Positions 11,016 through 22,838 of a DNA stretch of 64,000 nt are shown here, in pieces. The notes under the pieces were generated by a model. The model was not told the origin of the DNA. It saw only the letters and a program-made list of their open reading frames with translations, and searched no databases. Position 1 is the first letter of the stretch, and every line of letters begins with the position of its first letter. Source of the stretch: Branchiostoma lanceolatum. Taxonomy: Eukaryota; Chordata; Leptocardii; Amphioxiformes; Branchiostomatidae. The position numbers were made by a program, and so were the translations under genes. The stretch covers positions 37,579,193-37,643,192 of the forward strand of contig NC_089723.1 in assembly GCF_035083965.1 (NCBI RefSeq), in the 5' to 3' direction.

Positions 11016-12498
11016 TCATGTCATGAGCATGTCCAGAGCCTTGTGTTCGTCGTTACTGCTGACTATGAGAGCCTCTTTGATCTTGTCCTGTGGGAATCCC
11101 ATCTCCTCAAACTTCAGCAGCAGGGTTAGGTAGCTGCCAACCTGTGGGGCAGTAAAGGTGAAGCTGTCATTCTCAACGTGGGCTTGTATGCGCAAATATG
11201 CTGCATGTACAAATATGCTACATGTACAAATGTATACATATGTTGCATCCCTGGTAAAATAAATAAACTGAAGACTATAATGTATGCATTTAGTAAATGA
11301 AAGAGGCATGAAATGTACATGAAATTTAGAACTTGTTAGAATTCTTAAAATCAGGAAGGGCCTGCGTTTTTAGCTATTAAGCCCAACAAACACACTGGGT
11401 CACCACTACTTTTCTTGATAAGTGTGTTGGGTTCTTTTGCACAAAGTTTTGTCACCTGAGGCTAAAAGCTGTAGACCCCATGGTTGAGGCAAGCACGTTA
11501 AAGATCCCACCAAAATTATCAAAAAGAGTAGGGGTCCTTCCTGGTGTGAGTGGATCAAACCTTACAATCTGGTCTTACACAGCTTGTACCTTATGTACAA
11601 AACTTGAGTGTTATGGCTAAAGGCAGTTTACAGATTATGCAAAACAAACAGACAAACAAACCTCTGCCTCTGAGCCACTGTGGAAATCTAAAGCCTCTTC
11701 TACTCTTGACTCAGGGAAGCCGCGCTGACACAGTCTGTCCAGCAAACACAGTCTGTCTATCACCTGGGGAAAGAATAGAACTTCACATCATGTATGTACA
11801 GAGATCAAGCAACAAAGTAAATTATGATAGCGTCAAAGTAACTGCAAAACAGTTGGGAATATTTCACGTTTGCTTGCAAATGAGCTCAAAAATTACTTTC
11901 TGAGCGGCAAGCTGTGATTCATGGCTGTTGATGTTGCATGAGGGTTCTAAAATACTAAAAGGACATTGAATGTTCCTCTCATAACAAATCCTTTGCAATC
12001 AGAGTATTGCCCATTCATAAGTTTTGCCAGTGGGAATACCAATGCTTGTAATGTTTTGTAATTTTTTTGCAGCGTTTCTTGAATTTTAGCAAAATTATTA
12101 AAAAGAATAAGGAAGACAAACCCTAATTTTAAAACCACAGAAAACATATCAAAGCATGGCTTAAATGTGTATGGCTTAAACGTCCATGGACGTTGTGCCC
12201 TTGGGAAAGGCACTTAAGTGACTTAACACATATATCCCATGTCCTAAGCATGTAGGGTTCGGAGAGGCAGACAGATCATGAGACACATGAGACACACTCA
12301 GAAGATTGTCACCTTCTTCTCGTCCTGTCCGACTTTTTGCACAGTCCTGGCCACTCTCTCCATGGGAAACCCCATCCCAGTGATGCTGGTTACGAACCGC
12401 TTTCCTGACGCGTCCAGACTTCTCACGCACTCCGGCTCTCGGACATCTGCAGCACTCGCCGAGGGGGTGGGGGGCAGGGGTGGGAACGGGTTCAGGGG
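11016..12498 (-). CDS. UBAP1: UBAP1 SOUBA (three UBA) exons
   Basis: Exons 12498-12313, 11763-11662 and 11141-11016, all phase 0. Residues about 440-550 hold three UBA-type helices, each with the MGF/RGF loop that contacts ubiquitin: TGMGFPMERVARTV, CQRGFPESRVEEALDF and FEEMGFPQDKIKEAL. The last exon ends LDMLMT-TGA at 11016-11018. Confidence 0.92.
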
Positions 12499-15400
12499 CT
12501 GGGGTCGGATATAGAACACAAAGTTTGCATTATTTCATCATAGTGACATACTTTTTTAATCTTTCACAAACAAATACTAAGCCTTTTAAACCGATTAGAG
12601 GCAAATCATACTGAATGGATACAGCTTGCTGCCCGATGTGCCTCTAAGCATGGGAGAGCCTAAATCTTAGTCGAAGTACAGTCAAACCTGCCCAATAAGA
12701 TCACTCTGGGGACCGATGAAATCTGGTTTATATGGCCACCATAGACAGGATTCTTAATGTTTGTGTCAATGGGAAAATCATCTTAGGGACTACCAAAAAG
12801 TGGTCACATTGACCAGGTGGTCCTTATGTAGAGGTGGTCACTTGTACAGGTTTGAATGTACATTATCTTTATATATCTTTTTAATTTGATTAGTAAGTTG
12901 ATTCTGGCATTGCAGTAACCTGCCTATATCAGGAACATTTGTAGAAGTCAGCTATACACAATGGAGCATGTACATGTACATGTATGTAAGTATAGATTGG
13001 CAAAAATTAATACTGAGATTGGGAATACATTGCACATCAGTCAGATTTTGGGGGGATTTCATGCCAGTCAAGTTTATATTATAATATATTTTGGAGGAAA
13101 TGATTTGAACTGCAGTTTTTTTCGTTGAATGAAAACTTGCACGTGTACTTTTTTCTCTATCAATGTTCTGTAAATTGATTTTAACATGTGCAAAATAAAT
13201 AAAATCAATCATACAAAAAAATCACATGTTAAGCAAGCATTTGACCCCCAAAGATATGACTGATTGGATTTCTTTATATGATTAATTTTATAATCATTAT
13301 GATGGAATAACACAATATTAATTAGAGCATGAAGGATGAATGGATTTTTGACACCAAGCTGAAATTTCTAAAAACACTGCCATGCACGATCACTCTACAT
13401 GTATATTGGTTGGTCACCTCTACTTCTAAACACATGCCCGAATATCCATGTCAACCACCTGTGAAACATTAGTGTAGGGTGAAAAAAAAAAGGAGATGCA
13501 AAAGATTTAAACATGTCATGATGCAGCACAGGAGCTTTTGTATGATAAAAATTTTGCAAAAATATCTTTCAGACAAAAAATTTGGATGAAAGCAATACAC
13601 ACATTGTGTATTTGCAATTTTCTCCATGAGTAATTGGTCTATCAATGGCCCCTTTTCACTAGACAGCCATTGCTGAGCAACTGGATCTGCACGACCCTTG
13701 ATTTTATGATTGGAAAATGACACACCATGGTTTGAAAGATAACATACAAAACATAAAAAAGATTCATTCTTTATGAGTTTATCTATGAAATTCATTGAGC
13801 CATCTGCTTAAATCTTTGGTCACTCAGCAACACAGCCCAGCGTCCAGTGTTAGGGGATGTTAGAAAAGTTCTGTCATAAGGAGTCCTGTGACCACAGACA
13901 TGTACATGTACATTTGCATCTGCACCTTTTAGGATTCAGTGAGAATGGTATGTTGTCAACAACAACAAAAATCGAACAGAAAAACAACATCTCTCGAGAA
14001 AACCGATGATGAAACGGTGAAATGAAATCGTGTTAACACAGTGAAACGTACCAAACCAAAACTGTCCACCTCAACTCCAGAGTCAAGGACCTGAGTGGAA
14101 CCGGGGGCTAGAACCTGAGAGGAGCAAGGGAAACAAAACACAAGACAGGGGTTGTCGTCATCCAATTCAAACAGAAGTGATTATCAGGGATACTATAAAG
14201 AAGAGTGGACTCATTACTCAAGTAACTGACATATATCGCCCCGCAGTCATCTCTGTATGCACCGGACAGATATATACCTGTCCTGTGAGAACTTCATGTA
14301 CTTGTGTCATTTAGCCTCATTGAAAAAGTTGACTCTGCGAAACCGGTCTGACAGGTTGAATAAAAATTTTATTAAACGGGAACTATGTGGCCCCAGATGC
14401 CTTACTGAGGGATAACTTCAGTGCGACAGATCGTTTAGCTGATGAATAATGAGTCCACTCTACTTTATACTGAAAGACGATGAAGGTTAGACATCCAGGT
14501 TATAAAATATGGAAGAAAACAGTTACTAAGGCAACTGAAAACTGATTTTAGAAACGGTCAGACATTTCAGGTATAGCATCCACTACCTTTTGTCAGTAAC
14601 TGGACGACTGATCTACAAATATAGTCCTACCTGATGCTACCTAAAATGTTGTCACCATTTCCAAAATCTATCCAGTTGCTTCAGTAAATGTTTTCTTGCA
14701 AAGTGACTGCTGTATGTGACACATTAGTTCAGTACTAAAGTTTGTTTCTTAAAACATCAGAACTGTAATGCTAGTCTAGATCAAAGGCAGGCAGTACTAG
14801 TAGATATGTAGCCTGGATGCCAGCCTTTTTACCTTTAGTATGCTCTTTTGGTCGCTTCACTTGCCAAAAAGACTGGCAAGGGAGGCACCAGAGAAAGCAC
14901 ATGAAAGCTAGAAAGGTTGGCATCCGGGCTAGTATACTAGTACTAGTTATGTGTTACTGTTAGCCAATCACACATTATAGAAAAAAGAGGAGGGACATCA
15001 AGTTGAATCAAAACAAACATGTTCAAACTTCCTACAGTTAGTATGTTGTTAAATTTTTAAGTGGAGGTCTTATGTATGAGAGTTGACAAATTACAGATAG
15101 AGCTTGAATGCCTGAGTGGTAGAATTGCGATATCCTGTGGGACCAGTGGTTAAAATCTTCCCTAGACCTTTTCAATAATGCATACACAGGCACATGTACT
15201 CGTAGATGATTATAGCAATGTCATTGATCATAGGCATGCCATCTAATTCTTTTCTCACAATTGCTTTTACTTGCTGTCATTTTTTGGGCTTTCTTTTAAT
15301 TTGTTTTGCCAACATTTGTAATAGTGTAATACAGTAATCATTATCAAATACAGGTCAGTCAAGCAACATCAATGACCAGCTAATTTTCTCACTTGTCCTT

Positions 15401-18400
15401 TCACAAAAGTGCTCACTTTCTGAGGGTGTTACTCCTATACAAATGAAACTACACAAAGACACCCTGAACTACTGCCTTACCTACAACAGTGTTCAGATAG
15501 TTAACATGCACATCAACTGGAAAAAAGGAAAGTCACCTGATTTGGAGATGGACTTGACCGCGTGGGTAGCGGCGGGAGCGGCGGAGCCCTTGGCGAGTTC
15601 TGTCCGCTACGCACGGCCGAATCTGACCCCATCGTCCTTTCGTCCTCCAGTCCTGGACTGGCGGAGGCACTGGAGGGCGGACTTAGTGGAATCACCTGTT
15701 CGTAAATGGGGTTGGCTAGTGCGGTGGGGAGTGAGCTTGGTCCTATGGGTAGGGGGCCGTTAGACGCGCCTTCCTGCAGGCCATGTCTCATGTAGCCACT
15801 GATGTCCACGGGTCTGCTCACTGGGTTTGGAACGTCGACCAGCAGTGCTCCCGTGTCTGGGTGCGCCGTGTACGGCAGTCCCGGGGAACTGGCAGTGTCA
15901 AGTTCGGGGGAAGTGGTTGGTATGGGCGGGAGCGGGCTGTTCTTTAGGAAAGGGTTGTTCGCTGCCACCATTTTGGAGGTGGCAGTGGCGCTGGGTATGG
16001 TCACCCCGTTGGGAATACCGTTACTGTCCGCCTTCGCGCCGGCTTTAAAAGCAACCCTGCTGCCCTGTTTCCTAGCAACAGTGACCTCTACGCTCTCGCT
16101 TTCCGCGACGTGCGCCGCTCCATTCGAGTCCTGACGCTCCTCGCCGTCGGAACATACGTTCGAGTCCAAAACAGTCTTTAACTCCTCCATGACGTTTATC
16201 GTCTTGAGTTCCATGTCGTCAAACGGGCTCGACTCGCCCTCAAAGTCTGTGATTTTGAAGCTGGCTGCCTTCGGTTTGCACTCCTGGCTGTCCTGTGTTT
16301 TTGGCGCGGCAGGCTGGGGTTGGAGGATGCTGGAAGGGTCGTAACTCGCTAGTGCGGGATTCGTGGGGGGCCTGGGTAAGGAAGCCTTCTCCCCCTGGGG
16401 ACTGCTGTCAGCATCTGTGACTCCGTTTGATGGTGATGGCGATGAGGACGCCTCGTTCTCTGCCATGCGCTGTGCTTCCATGGCCTGCTGGTACTCCCTC
16501 CGTTTTCTTGCCATGTCCAAAACGCTGTTCTCAACTCGGAAGTCATACTGTAACAGACATCAAAACAAAAATCAACTGAATGCTAAAAGCTTGCTCAACA
16601 TCACTTCAATAAAAGTGACCCCCAGACGGGTCTAGTTACTACCGCGTTATACTACACAACTTTTTGTCAACAGCAGACTTATCAACTCAGCATTGATGTT
16701 TTCAAAAACTTATTTCTTAGAACAATTGTAGAGTGTCATGGCCATCAAATAAAGTAGGGTAAGGGGCATTGGCATCCTCACCAGAAGAACATACAACTTA
16801 CCTCAAGTGACAGGGCTTCTGACGGATTCTTGTGTAGATAGTTGATAGGTAGGGTTACCTGTTGAAGAAGAACAGTACATGGTCAGGGATCCAAGACTAC
16901 TTCACATCTGGAGCTGTGTACCATTACGCTACTACATTGTACTAGCACTAGAGCTGTGTACCTAAACAAATTTTAGGTACAGGTACAGGTACACGGGTTA
17001 AGGTACAGGTCCGGACCCGAACCTGTACCTAAACTACTTGTTCGGAAAATGCTAGATTTTCAATAAGGACAAAAGTATGTTTGAACTGGTAAAAACATAA
17101 TATTTGATTGTGCTAGGTATTATTTTCATGAAAACTCCAGCCATGCAGATGTGTTTTCAGTGCTTTAGAGTGGCTTTAGAGCACTGCCACGGTAATTTCA
17201 TAGTAATTTTACCTGTCAAAGTGGCCATCCCCTAAGTCAGGTCCAGTACCGGTCCACCAGGGTTCAGGTATTTTGGACCTGTACCTAATTGATTATACCC
17301 GGTACTGTACTGGTACCGGTACACAGCTCTAGCTACTACTGTACATACATAAACCTGTAAAATGGTTTACCTGAACATCAAGCGTACCACTTGAGAGTAA
17401 AGGTAAATCCTGTTTTAATGATGACAATTTTAACAATGTAGTTCTTGAAAAGGTAAAGCAGTCAAACCTCAGAATGAGAACGTGGCATAATGCTTTTTCG
17501 TTAAGTAGTGCAATGCGGCTTCGCTACGACTTGTGTGTCGTCGTTTTTGAAGATTAGGAAAACTTGTGAATACCAGAAAAAACACCCTACCCTTCTGGGT
17601 GGTTTGAAGCTCTCTCCAACTTTGATCTCTATGCCATCCAATGCAGTACTCAGCCCTGTAACTGAAATATACATATGTATAGATAAGAAGAATGTACACA
17701 AATTTTGCAATAGAATACAATTCATGCCAGCGCGGCTATGTATTTCAAATGTATTATAAGTTAACTAACAGTACTACCGGTACAGACATATTGTGTTGTT
17801 GCAATTTTGGATAAAGAAGAAAGAATTGATTCAACCGAAAGTCTAAAACATCGCAAAACATAGGTTAGGCTCTGGTTTGTTTTGGACATCTTTTTAGTTG
17901 TTTTTACTTGGCTTTCTATTCTGTCCTGTTTTCTTTTTGTTCACCAGCCAAACCGGACAAAAAGAAAACCTTTGTTTATTTGTATCGGCAGCTTGTTTTA
18001 TACAAATATATATACATGCGCAACCTGTTAGTAACCTCATTTCATGAAGTTTAGCAGTAAAAAAGAAGAAAATACAAAGCCTGATAAAACCGCCTAAAAA
18101 GAAGTCCAAAACAAGCTGGAGCTAAACCTCTGCTTGGTGAGTAGCAAAGACCTATTTTTCCCCTTTTACCACGAAATGAAACTGGTTTTCTTTTTGTCCA
18201 TTTTGGCTGCAGCTGGTGGACAACAAGAAAACTTGACAAAATAGAAAGCCCAACAAAAACGTCTAAAAAGATGTCAAAAAAATTAAATGAAACTGCAGCA
18301 ATTTACAGTAGTCTGTGGCTGGAATTAGGCTAATTTGATTACATCAGAAGGTAAAAACCGGGCAGTATTTATCTATCTACTAGTATTCATCTATTACAGG

Positions 18401-18450
18401 TACTCACAGGTGGTGGAGTTTTGTCTCTCAAAGCCCCTCCCAAACGCCAT
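11016..18450 (-). CDS. UBAP1: Ubiquitin-associated protein 1 (ESCRT-I subunit)
   Basis: Metazoan ESCRT-I component that sorts ubiquitinated cargo such as activated EGFR into multivesicular endosomes. Eight coding exons in transcription order: 18450-18408, 17655-17591, 16858-16802, 16547-15537, 14114-14052, 12498-12313, 11763-11662, 11141-11016. Each has AG/GT borders and matching phase, giving 550 residues (human is 502). The N-terminal UMA box, a central DF-rich linker and three C-terminal UBA helical units (SOUBA) appear in family order. The start ATG at 18450 is the one that joins in phase; a second acceptor six bases upstream of 17655 would add two residues. The gene is convergent with KIF24 and divergent from MVD. 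Confidence 0.92.
12676..12861. mobile_element. MITE with GTACAGTCAAACCTG termini
   Basis: Inverted ends GTACAGTCAAACCTG (12676-12690) and CAGGTTTGAATGTAC (12847-12861), 14 of 15 complementary. No ORF. UBAP1 intron. Confidence 0.75.
14192..14471. mobile_element. MITE with AGAGTGGACTCATTA termini
   Basis: Inverted ends AGAGTGGACTCATTA (14202-14216) and TAATGAGTCCACTCT (14447-14461) match exactly. The similarity extends outward through TATAAAG/CTTTATA. UBAP1 intron. Confidence 0.75.
14475..14700. mobile_element. Diverged fold-back MITE, GATGAAGGTTAGACATCC family
   Basis: Begins GATGAAGGTTAGACATCCAG, then AACAGTTACTAAGGCAACTG, and returns with ATCCAGTTGCTTCAGTAA near 14670-14690. An old copy of the 971-1162 family. 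Confidence 0.65.
14809..14931. mobile_element. Small fold-back element, TAGCC ends
   Basis: Arms TAGCCTGGATGCCAGCCTTT and complement-like AGGTTGGCATCCGGGCTA. Similar TAGCCTGG ends occur at 34571-34671 and 63027-63102. Confidence 0.7.
15537..16547 (-). CDS. UBAP1: UBAP1 central linker exon
   Basis: A 1011-base exon coding residues 56-392. Begins YDFRVENSVLDMARKRREY, then a conserved NPALASYDPSSIL and ITDFEGESSPFDDMELKTI (about 154-172) that match the vertebrate UBAP1 linker. The remainder is Pro/Ser-rich and disordered. Markedly GC-richer than the flanking introns. Confidence 0.92.
16802..17655 (-). CDS. UBAP1: UBAP1 UMA-domain exons
   Basis: Exons 17655-17591 (LDGIEIKVGESFKPPRR) and 16858-16802 (VTLPINYLHKNPSEALSLE) together form the UMA (UBAP1-MVB12-associated) box that docks on the ESCRT-I core. 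Both align with the human N-terminus. Confidence 0.88.
16948..17332. mobile_element. MITE with CTAGAGCTGTGTACC termini
   Basis: Perfect 15-base inverted ends (16948-16962 and 17318-17332), with internal GGTACAGGTAC repeats on both flanks. UBAP1 intron 3' of the UMA exons. Confidence 0.8.
17870..18290. repeat. Diverged CTCCAAGCAGAG-superfamily repeat
   Basis: Contains GGCTTTCTATTCTGTCC, GGACAAAAAGAAAACC, CCGCCTAAAAAGAAGTCC, CTCTGCTTGGTGAGTAG and CAAGAAAACTTGACAAAATA in hairpin-like pairs. These are the inner words of the elements at 48549-48722 and 41549-41706. Confidence 0.55.
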
Positions 18451-18481
18451 AGCATTATCTTCTTCAACTGACGTGCTACTT
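18408..18481 (-). other. UBAP1: UBAP1 first coding exon with 5'UTR part
   Basis: The acceptor at 18483-18482 opens a 74-base exon. The ATG at 18450-18448 gives MAFGRGFERQNSTT and the donor is GTGAGT. An upstream noncoding exon is therefore expected. Confidence 0.75.
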
Positions 18482-18772
18482 CTGAAAATCAACAAATGAT
18501 AAAAGGTTAGTACTGTACAAAGGACATCCACAACATGAAACAACAAGTACATTGTGCAGAATTTGTACCAATTCATAGTACTGCGAGACTTTAATACAAC
18601 AATGAGGACATATCATTATGAATAACCAAATCAGTCTATTATTTTAAACCAGCACTTACACAAAGTGGAGAGAAATTATTCAAAAAAAGAAAATCAAAAT
18701 CAGTGGACATGATCTTCATCATTCATGAACATGAAATTCATGAAAAGGCCAATTTTAGCAATCTCCGCCCAA

Positions 18773-18983
18773 TACTGTAAATGCATTTAAGTTTGTGTGG
18801 TTTTTATTTCACGGTAGGGAGAAAATGGAGTGTCCGCAGTGGTTTTAAGTTCGCGTTCGAAACAATAACACTACAGTCATAAGTGGGCAAAAAGTTTCGC
18901 CGTGGTATAATTTCAGTCCGCTCTGAAAGTTCATCATAAAATGCGCACATAAAATCACCGCAAACATTTCTGCATTTACAGTA
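18773..18983. mobile_element. MITE with TACTGTAAATGCA termini (copy 2)
   Basis: Same termini and internal words as 368-581 (TTTAAGTTTGTGTGGTTTTT, GGAGTGTCCGCAGTGG). Confidence 0.75.
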
Positions 18984-19731
18984 TCTGACCTACATACGTG
19001 TTCTTTGGCCTCACACTCACAGTGACCTGACCTCCTTACTTGGACTGGTATAATTGGGACTACATTCTCATCTATCATTCTGTATTATCAATAATAGATG
19101 ATCACAGAAACGTTTTGGGACTCAATTGACGACAGCTTTTTTCTTCTTCTTTTCATTCAATTGCAACATATTGAAATATAATCTTCTCGCTCTTGAATGA
19201 TGTTGACGAAAAAAAATAACATGATCAAAACCCCATTAGTATGCTTAGAAATGATATTATACTTACAGTAGAAGCTTCATACTTTTGTCGAATCGTTGAG
19301 ATAATAACAAAAGGATGTTGTATCAAGTACACGTATTTCACTTCCAACAGAAATGCATCCAGAATGGTTTAAATCTCCTTGGAGTGGATGCACAAAAGCA
19401 AACATGTCATAGCTAGCTAGGGGTACAGGGTATGCGATTGTGCGAATAATTCCTGTTCTGTTTATCTTACATTAATATGCGGAATGGTCCGTACCAGGGA
19501 CTACATGCCACGAAAGAACCATGAGTTTTGCCGCAGGTGTACACCCTGAGTCACATGAGTGTACACTCAGCAGGACAACTGCGATGAATCAAATGGACTA
19601 AAGATGATGTCATCGCGCTTGGTCCACCTTAGAAATCAGCTGGTCAGTTTCCCGTGCATTATAACTTAAAATAACATGAAACAGTTAATTTCCAAAGCAC
19701 ATATAGACACACAGAGGCGTAGTATACATAC

Positions 19732-19841
19732 CAAGTTGACGATAGTTGGTTCTAGACCGACCTAAAGTTGAGAAATCGGACGGTAACTTATGGGAGGTGT
19801 TTCGAGCTTTCGAAATCCAGCTTGCAAGTGGCCGCCATCTT
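19732..19841 (-). other. UBAP1: Putative UBAP1 noncoding first exon
   Basis: On the minus strand, a YY1-type start element (AAGATGGCGGC, 19841-19831) is followed by about 100 bases and a donor CAACTTG/GTATGT at 19731-19730. This fits a short 5'UTR exon spliced to 18481. Confidence 0.5.
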
Positions 19842-20396
19842 GGCTCTAAATTTAGGAAGTGACGTCACTGTCATGAATTTCCCCAATCCCTACGCTTTTA
19901 CAAGGAGAATGGCTTTACTTGATGACAAAATCTGTCATCTTGTATATTCTAGTCGATCCTAAAGTACCAAATGTGGCTGTAAACTCTTAGACTTCTACAC
20001 GTAACCTTTCACCGCGTAAATTCTGCTAGTCATATGACATACGGACTAAACCATTCGGAGGGAAGATCTGTTGCAAATTCAAGTAAATTATCTGGAATCT
20101 AGATACAGCAACGCTTTGTTAGTAAATCGCCGTAAAATACAATATAGTTTTAAATCATGTATCTATCATAAAATCCTCAATAAGACATTCCTAACGTCTA
20201 ATAAAGATCTATGTATCTGAAATTAGAAATACCTAAATGTTAGCCAATGGTTTGTTCCATACTGTGACCTTTGACACTTTCACGTCGACATGTGAGTCTT
20301 GGGCTGTCGCCTTGCGAGCTCCTTAGTTCTTATTTTCTTCATCTTCTAGGCCAGGAAAAACGACAACAGGAACCTTTCAGAGACTGAACACAAGTT
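19831..20396. promoter_or_regulatory. Bidirectional UBAP1/MVD promoter region
   Basis: GCCGCCATCTT (19831-19841) is a YY1 site in the orientation that starts UBAP1 transcripts. TGACGTCA (19860-19867) is a perfect CRE. A CCAAT box is seen at about 20244. No TATA box is obvious. The two genes point away from each other across this gap. Confidence 0.6.
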
Positions 20397-22630
20397 ATGG
20401 AGAACGGTCGTGCAAATATGAAACCAGTTACTGGTATATCACAAGGTGAGAGCTTTGTCCTATAACGTTATAATTTAGAATTTGAGCTGTGTGTAAACAA
20501 GCCAAACCTTAAAATTTCTCTCGCTTGCAAGCAAATGTAACGCATGTGTATCTATGTAAAAGGCTTGATACTGTGTCACCGACACAGAAGAATTACAAAA
20601 TGTTCAACAGTGTTGTTCTATTGTTTTTTGTTCAATTGCAACTGATCGTACAGTTCATAAGGTAGAAAACAGTTAAATCAAGAAATTTGCCAGCTGGGGA
20701 CACCATCCTGACAAATAGTGGCGCTTTTGTGTGCTGTCCTCTGATTGGTCAACCGAGTGGTCACACCACAGATCTTGCCACAGTTACATGTTCAGCTTTG
20801 TTTTATACTGAAAGTAATATCGCACATAGGACCGGTAGGGTCAAGTACTGTACCTCATAAAGGGATATAATGTATTTCTCACAAGAAAGGCCATTTAAAC
20901 CTATCACTGTATCAGTAGTTGAATGAATGGATGAATGAATGAATGGTTTATTTGCACAGAAGCAATGTTACCTCACTGAAGGAGGTATTGTTTTCTGTCT
21001 GTGTGCCTGTGTCAGTGTATGTCTGTTTGTGTCTTCCTCACTTTTTTTGTGGGAGGCATTAGGAAATTTTGAATCTGCCAGGGGGTAGGATTTCCATATT
21101 TACTGAAATTTGGGTATAGGAGACTGTCAGAGATTATGCTAATTGGATTTGCAGTACCTTATTTGCCTCCTCACATTATTTGTATGATTGATCAAGGACA
21201 TAATGTCCTTGGATTGATGAAGTACACTAAGTCAATGCTTGCATTAGCTGTTACTTATGTAAGAAAGGACCAGAAGCATATGTATGAGAGATTAAAATGT
21301 TATATAAATCTTGTACTACTCCTTAGTCCCATAACACTACTAGTACTAGTACAGTACAAATAAAGCTACATGTGCTTTGTAAAGATGTGTGATTAACAAA
21401 TAGGTACGAATCCCCATCAGTAAAATTAACACTTCTATCTGTACTTCTACAGTGACGTGCACGGCACCAGTTAACATCGCAGTCATCAAATACTGGGGGA
21501 AACGAGACGAGCGTCTCGTCCTGCCCATCAACCCCTCCCTCAGCGTCACCCTCTCCCAGGACCAGCTGTGCGCTCGCACAACGGTGGCCGCCAGCCTCGA
21601 CTTCAAGAAGGACCGCATCTGGCTCAACGGGCAGGAACAGTCCATCGACGCTCCCAGGCTACAGAAGTGTCTCGGAGAGATCCGGAGGCTTGCCCGGAAA
21701 CGGAAACACGAGGAGGAACGCGCGGGCGACCTGCTCGGATGTTGCGTCCACATCTGCTCGGAGAACAACTTCCCGACCGCGGCGGGGCTGGCGTCTTCAG
21801 CGGCGGGGTACGCCTGTCTGGTGCAGTCCCTAGCCAAGCTGTTCAACATCGATGGTGACGTGTCGCACATAGCGAGGCAGGGATCAGGCAGCGCGTGCCG
21901 CAGCATGTACGGCGGATTCGTGGAATGGACGATGGGAAAGATGGAGGACGGGTCGGACAGCATAGCAAAACAGATCGCCCCCGCCGAACACTGGCCGGAA
22001 CTCAGGGTGCTGGTGGCGGTGGTGAATGCTGGGAAGAAGGCTGTAGGTAGTACCGAGGGGATGCAGACCACCGTCAAGACGAGCGCACTTATAAAGTACC
22101 GGGCGGAACACGTGGTACCCTCCCGGCAAGAGGAGATGAGGCAGGCCGTGCTGGACAGAGACTTCCAGACGTTCGGGGAGATCACCATGAAGGACAGCAA
22201 CCAGTTCCACGCCACGTGCCTGGACACATACCCGCCGATCTTCTACCTCAACGAGACGTCCAAACACATCATCCACCTCGTGCACAGGTATAACCAGCAT
22301 CAGGGGAAGATCAGGGCTGCGTACACGTTTGACGCCGGGCCCAACGCTGTTCTCTACCTCCTCCAGGAAGACGTGCCCGAGGTGCTTGCACTGTTCCACC
22401 ACTTCTTTCCTGAGACCACAAACAACTCTGAACGTCAGTTTGTTCAAGGTCTGCCAGACGTGCAGAGGAGGGAGTTGTCAGCAGACTTGCTGGACTCGGT
22501 CGGTCTGGAGCCCTCGCCGGGTTCGGTACAGTACATCATCCACACCAAGGCTGGGGAGGATCCGCAAGTCCTGACAGATCCACAACAAGCCCTGCTAGAT
22601 GAGAACGGATTGCCGAAGAAGCGAAAATGA
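20397..22630 (+). CDS. MVD: Diphosphomevalonate decarboxylase
   Basis: Catalyses the ATP-dependent decarboxylation of mevalonate 5-diphosphate to isopentenyl diphosphate, the last step of the lower mevalonate pathway (GHMP kinase superfamily). Two coding exons, 20397-20445 and 21453-22630, joined in phase 1, give 408 residues (human 400). The N-terminal [20 protein letters not shown] has the conserved Lys at about 29. The GHMP loop [16 protein letters not shown] is at about 124-139, the active-site Arg in [12 protein letters not shown] at about 166, and the catalytic Asp in YTFDAGPN at about 310. It is full length and intact. Exon 2 is GC-rich against AT-rich flanks and contains no intron over 392 codons. 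The ATG at 20397 starts [16 protein letters not shown]; an internal ATG at residue 8 is possible. Confidence 0.97.
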
Positions 22631-22679
22631 TCTGTCTGATTATCATTGTCCTCTTGTGCCAGAACGACTGCTTGTATAT

Positions 22680-22838
22680 TATGTCAAGCAACATCCCTGG
22701 TGTACTGGCCTGTATTCCGTCTTTCTTCCTCTGTTAGCACTGGTCTGATTGTTATCTGATTGGCTAACAGCTCAGCAGTGCTAACACAGTGAGAAGCACA
22801 GATTGCTGGCTGGTATGCCAGGGTCGTTGCTCGACATA
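22680..22838. mobile_element. MITE with TATGTCAAGCAAC termini just after MVD
   Basis: Left TATGTCAAGCAACATCCCTG and right CCAGGGTCGTTGCTCGACATA are near-perfect complements. Starts 50 bases after the MVD stop, so it probably lies in its 3'UTR. Related to 62209-62472. Confidence 0.75.

Noticed and set aside
15443..16134. Plus-strand ORFs of 106 and 110 codons
   Set aside because: They lie opposite the UBAP1 central exon and have no independent support.
21346..22447. Long antisense ORFs (up to 293 codons) opposite MVD
   Set aside because: Shadow frames of a GC-rich coding exon; no domain, and the sense protein is clearly MVD.
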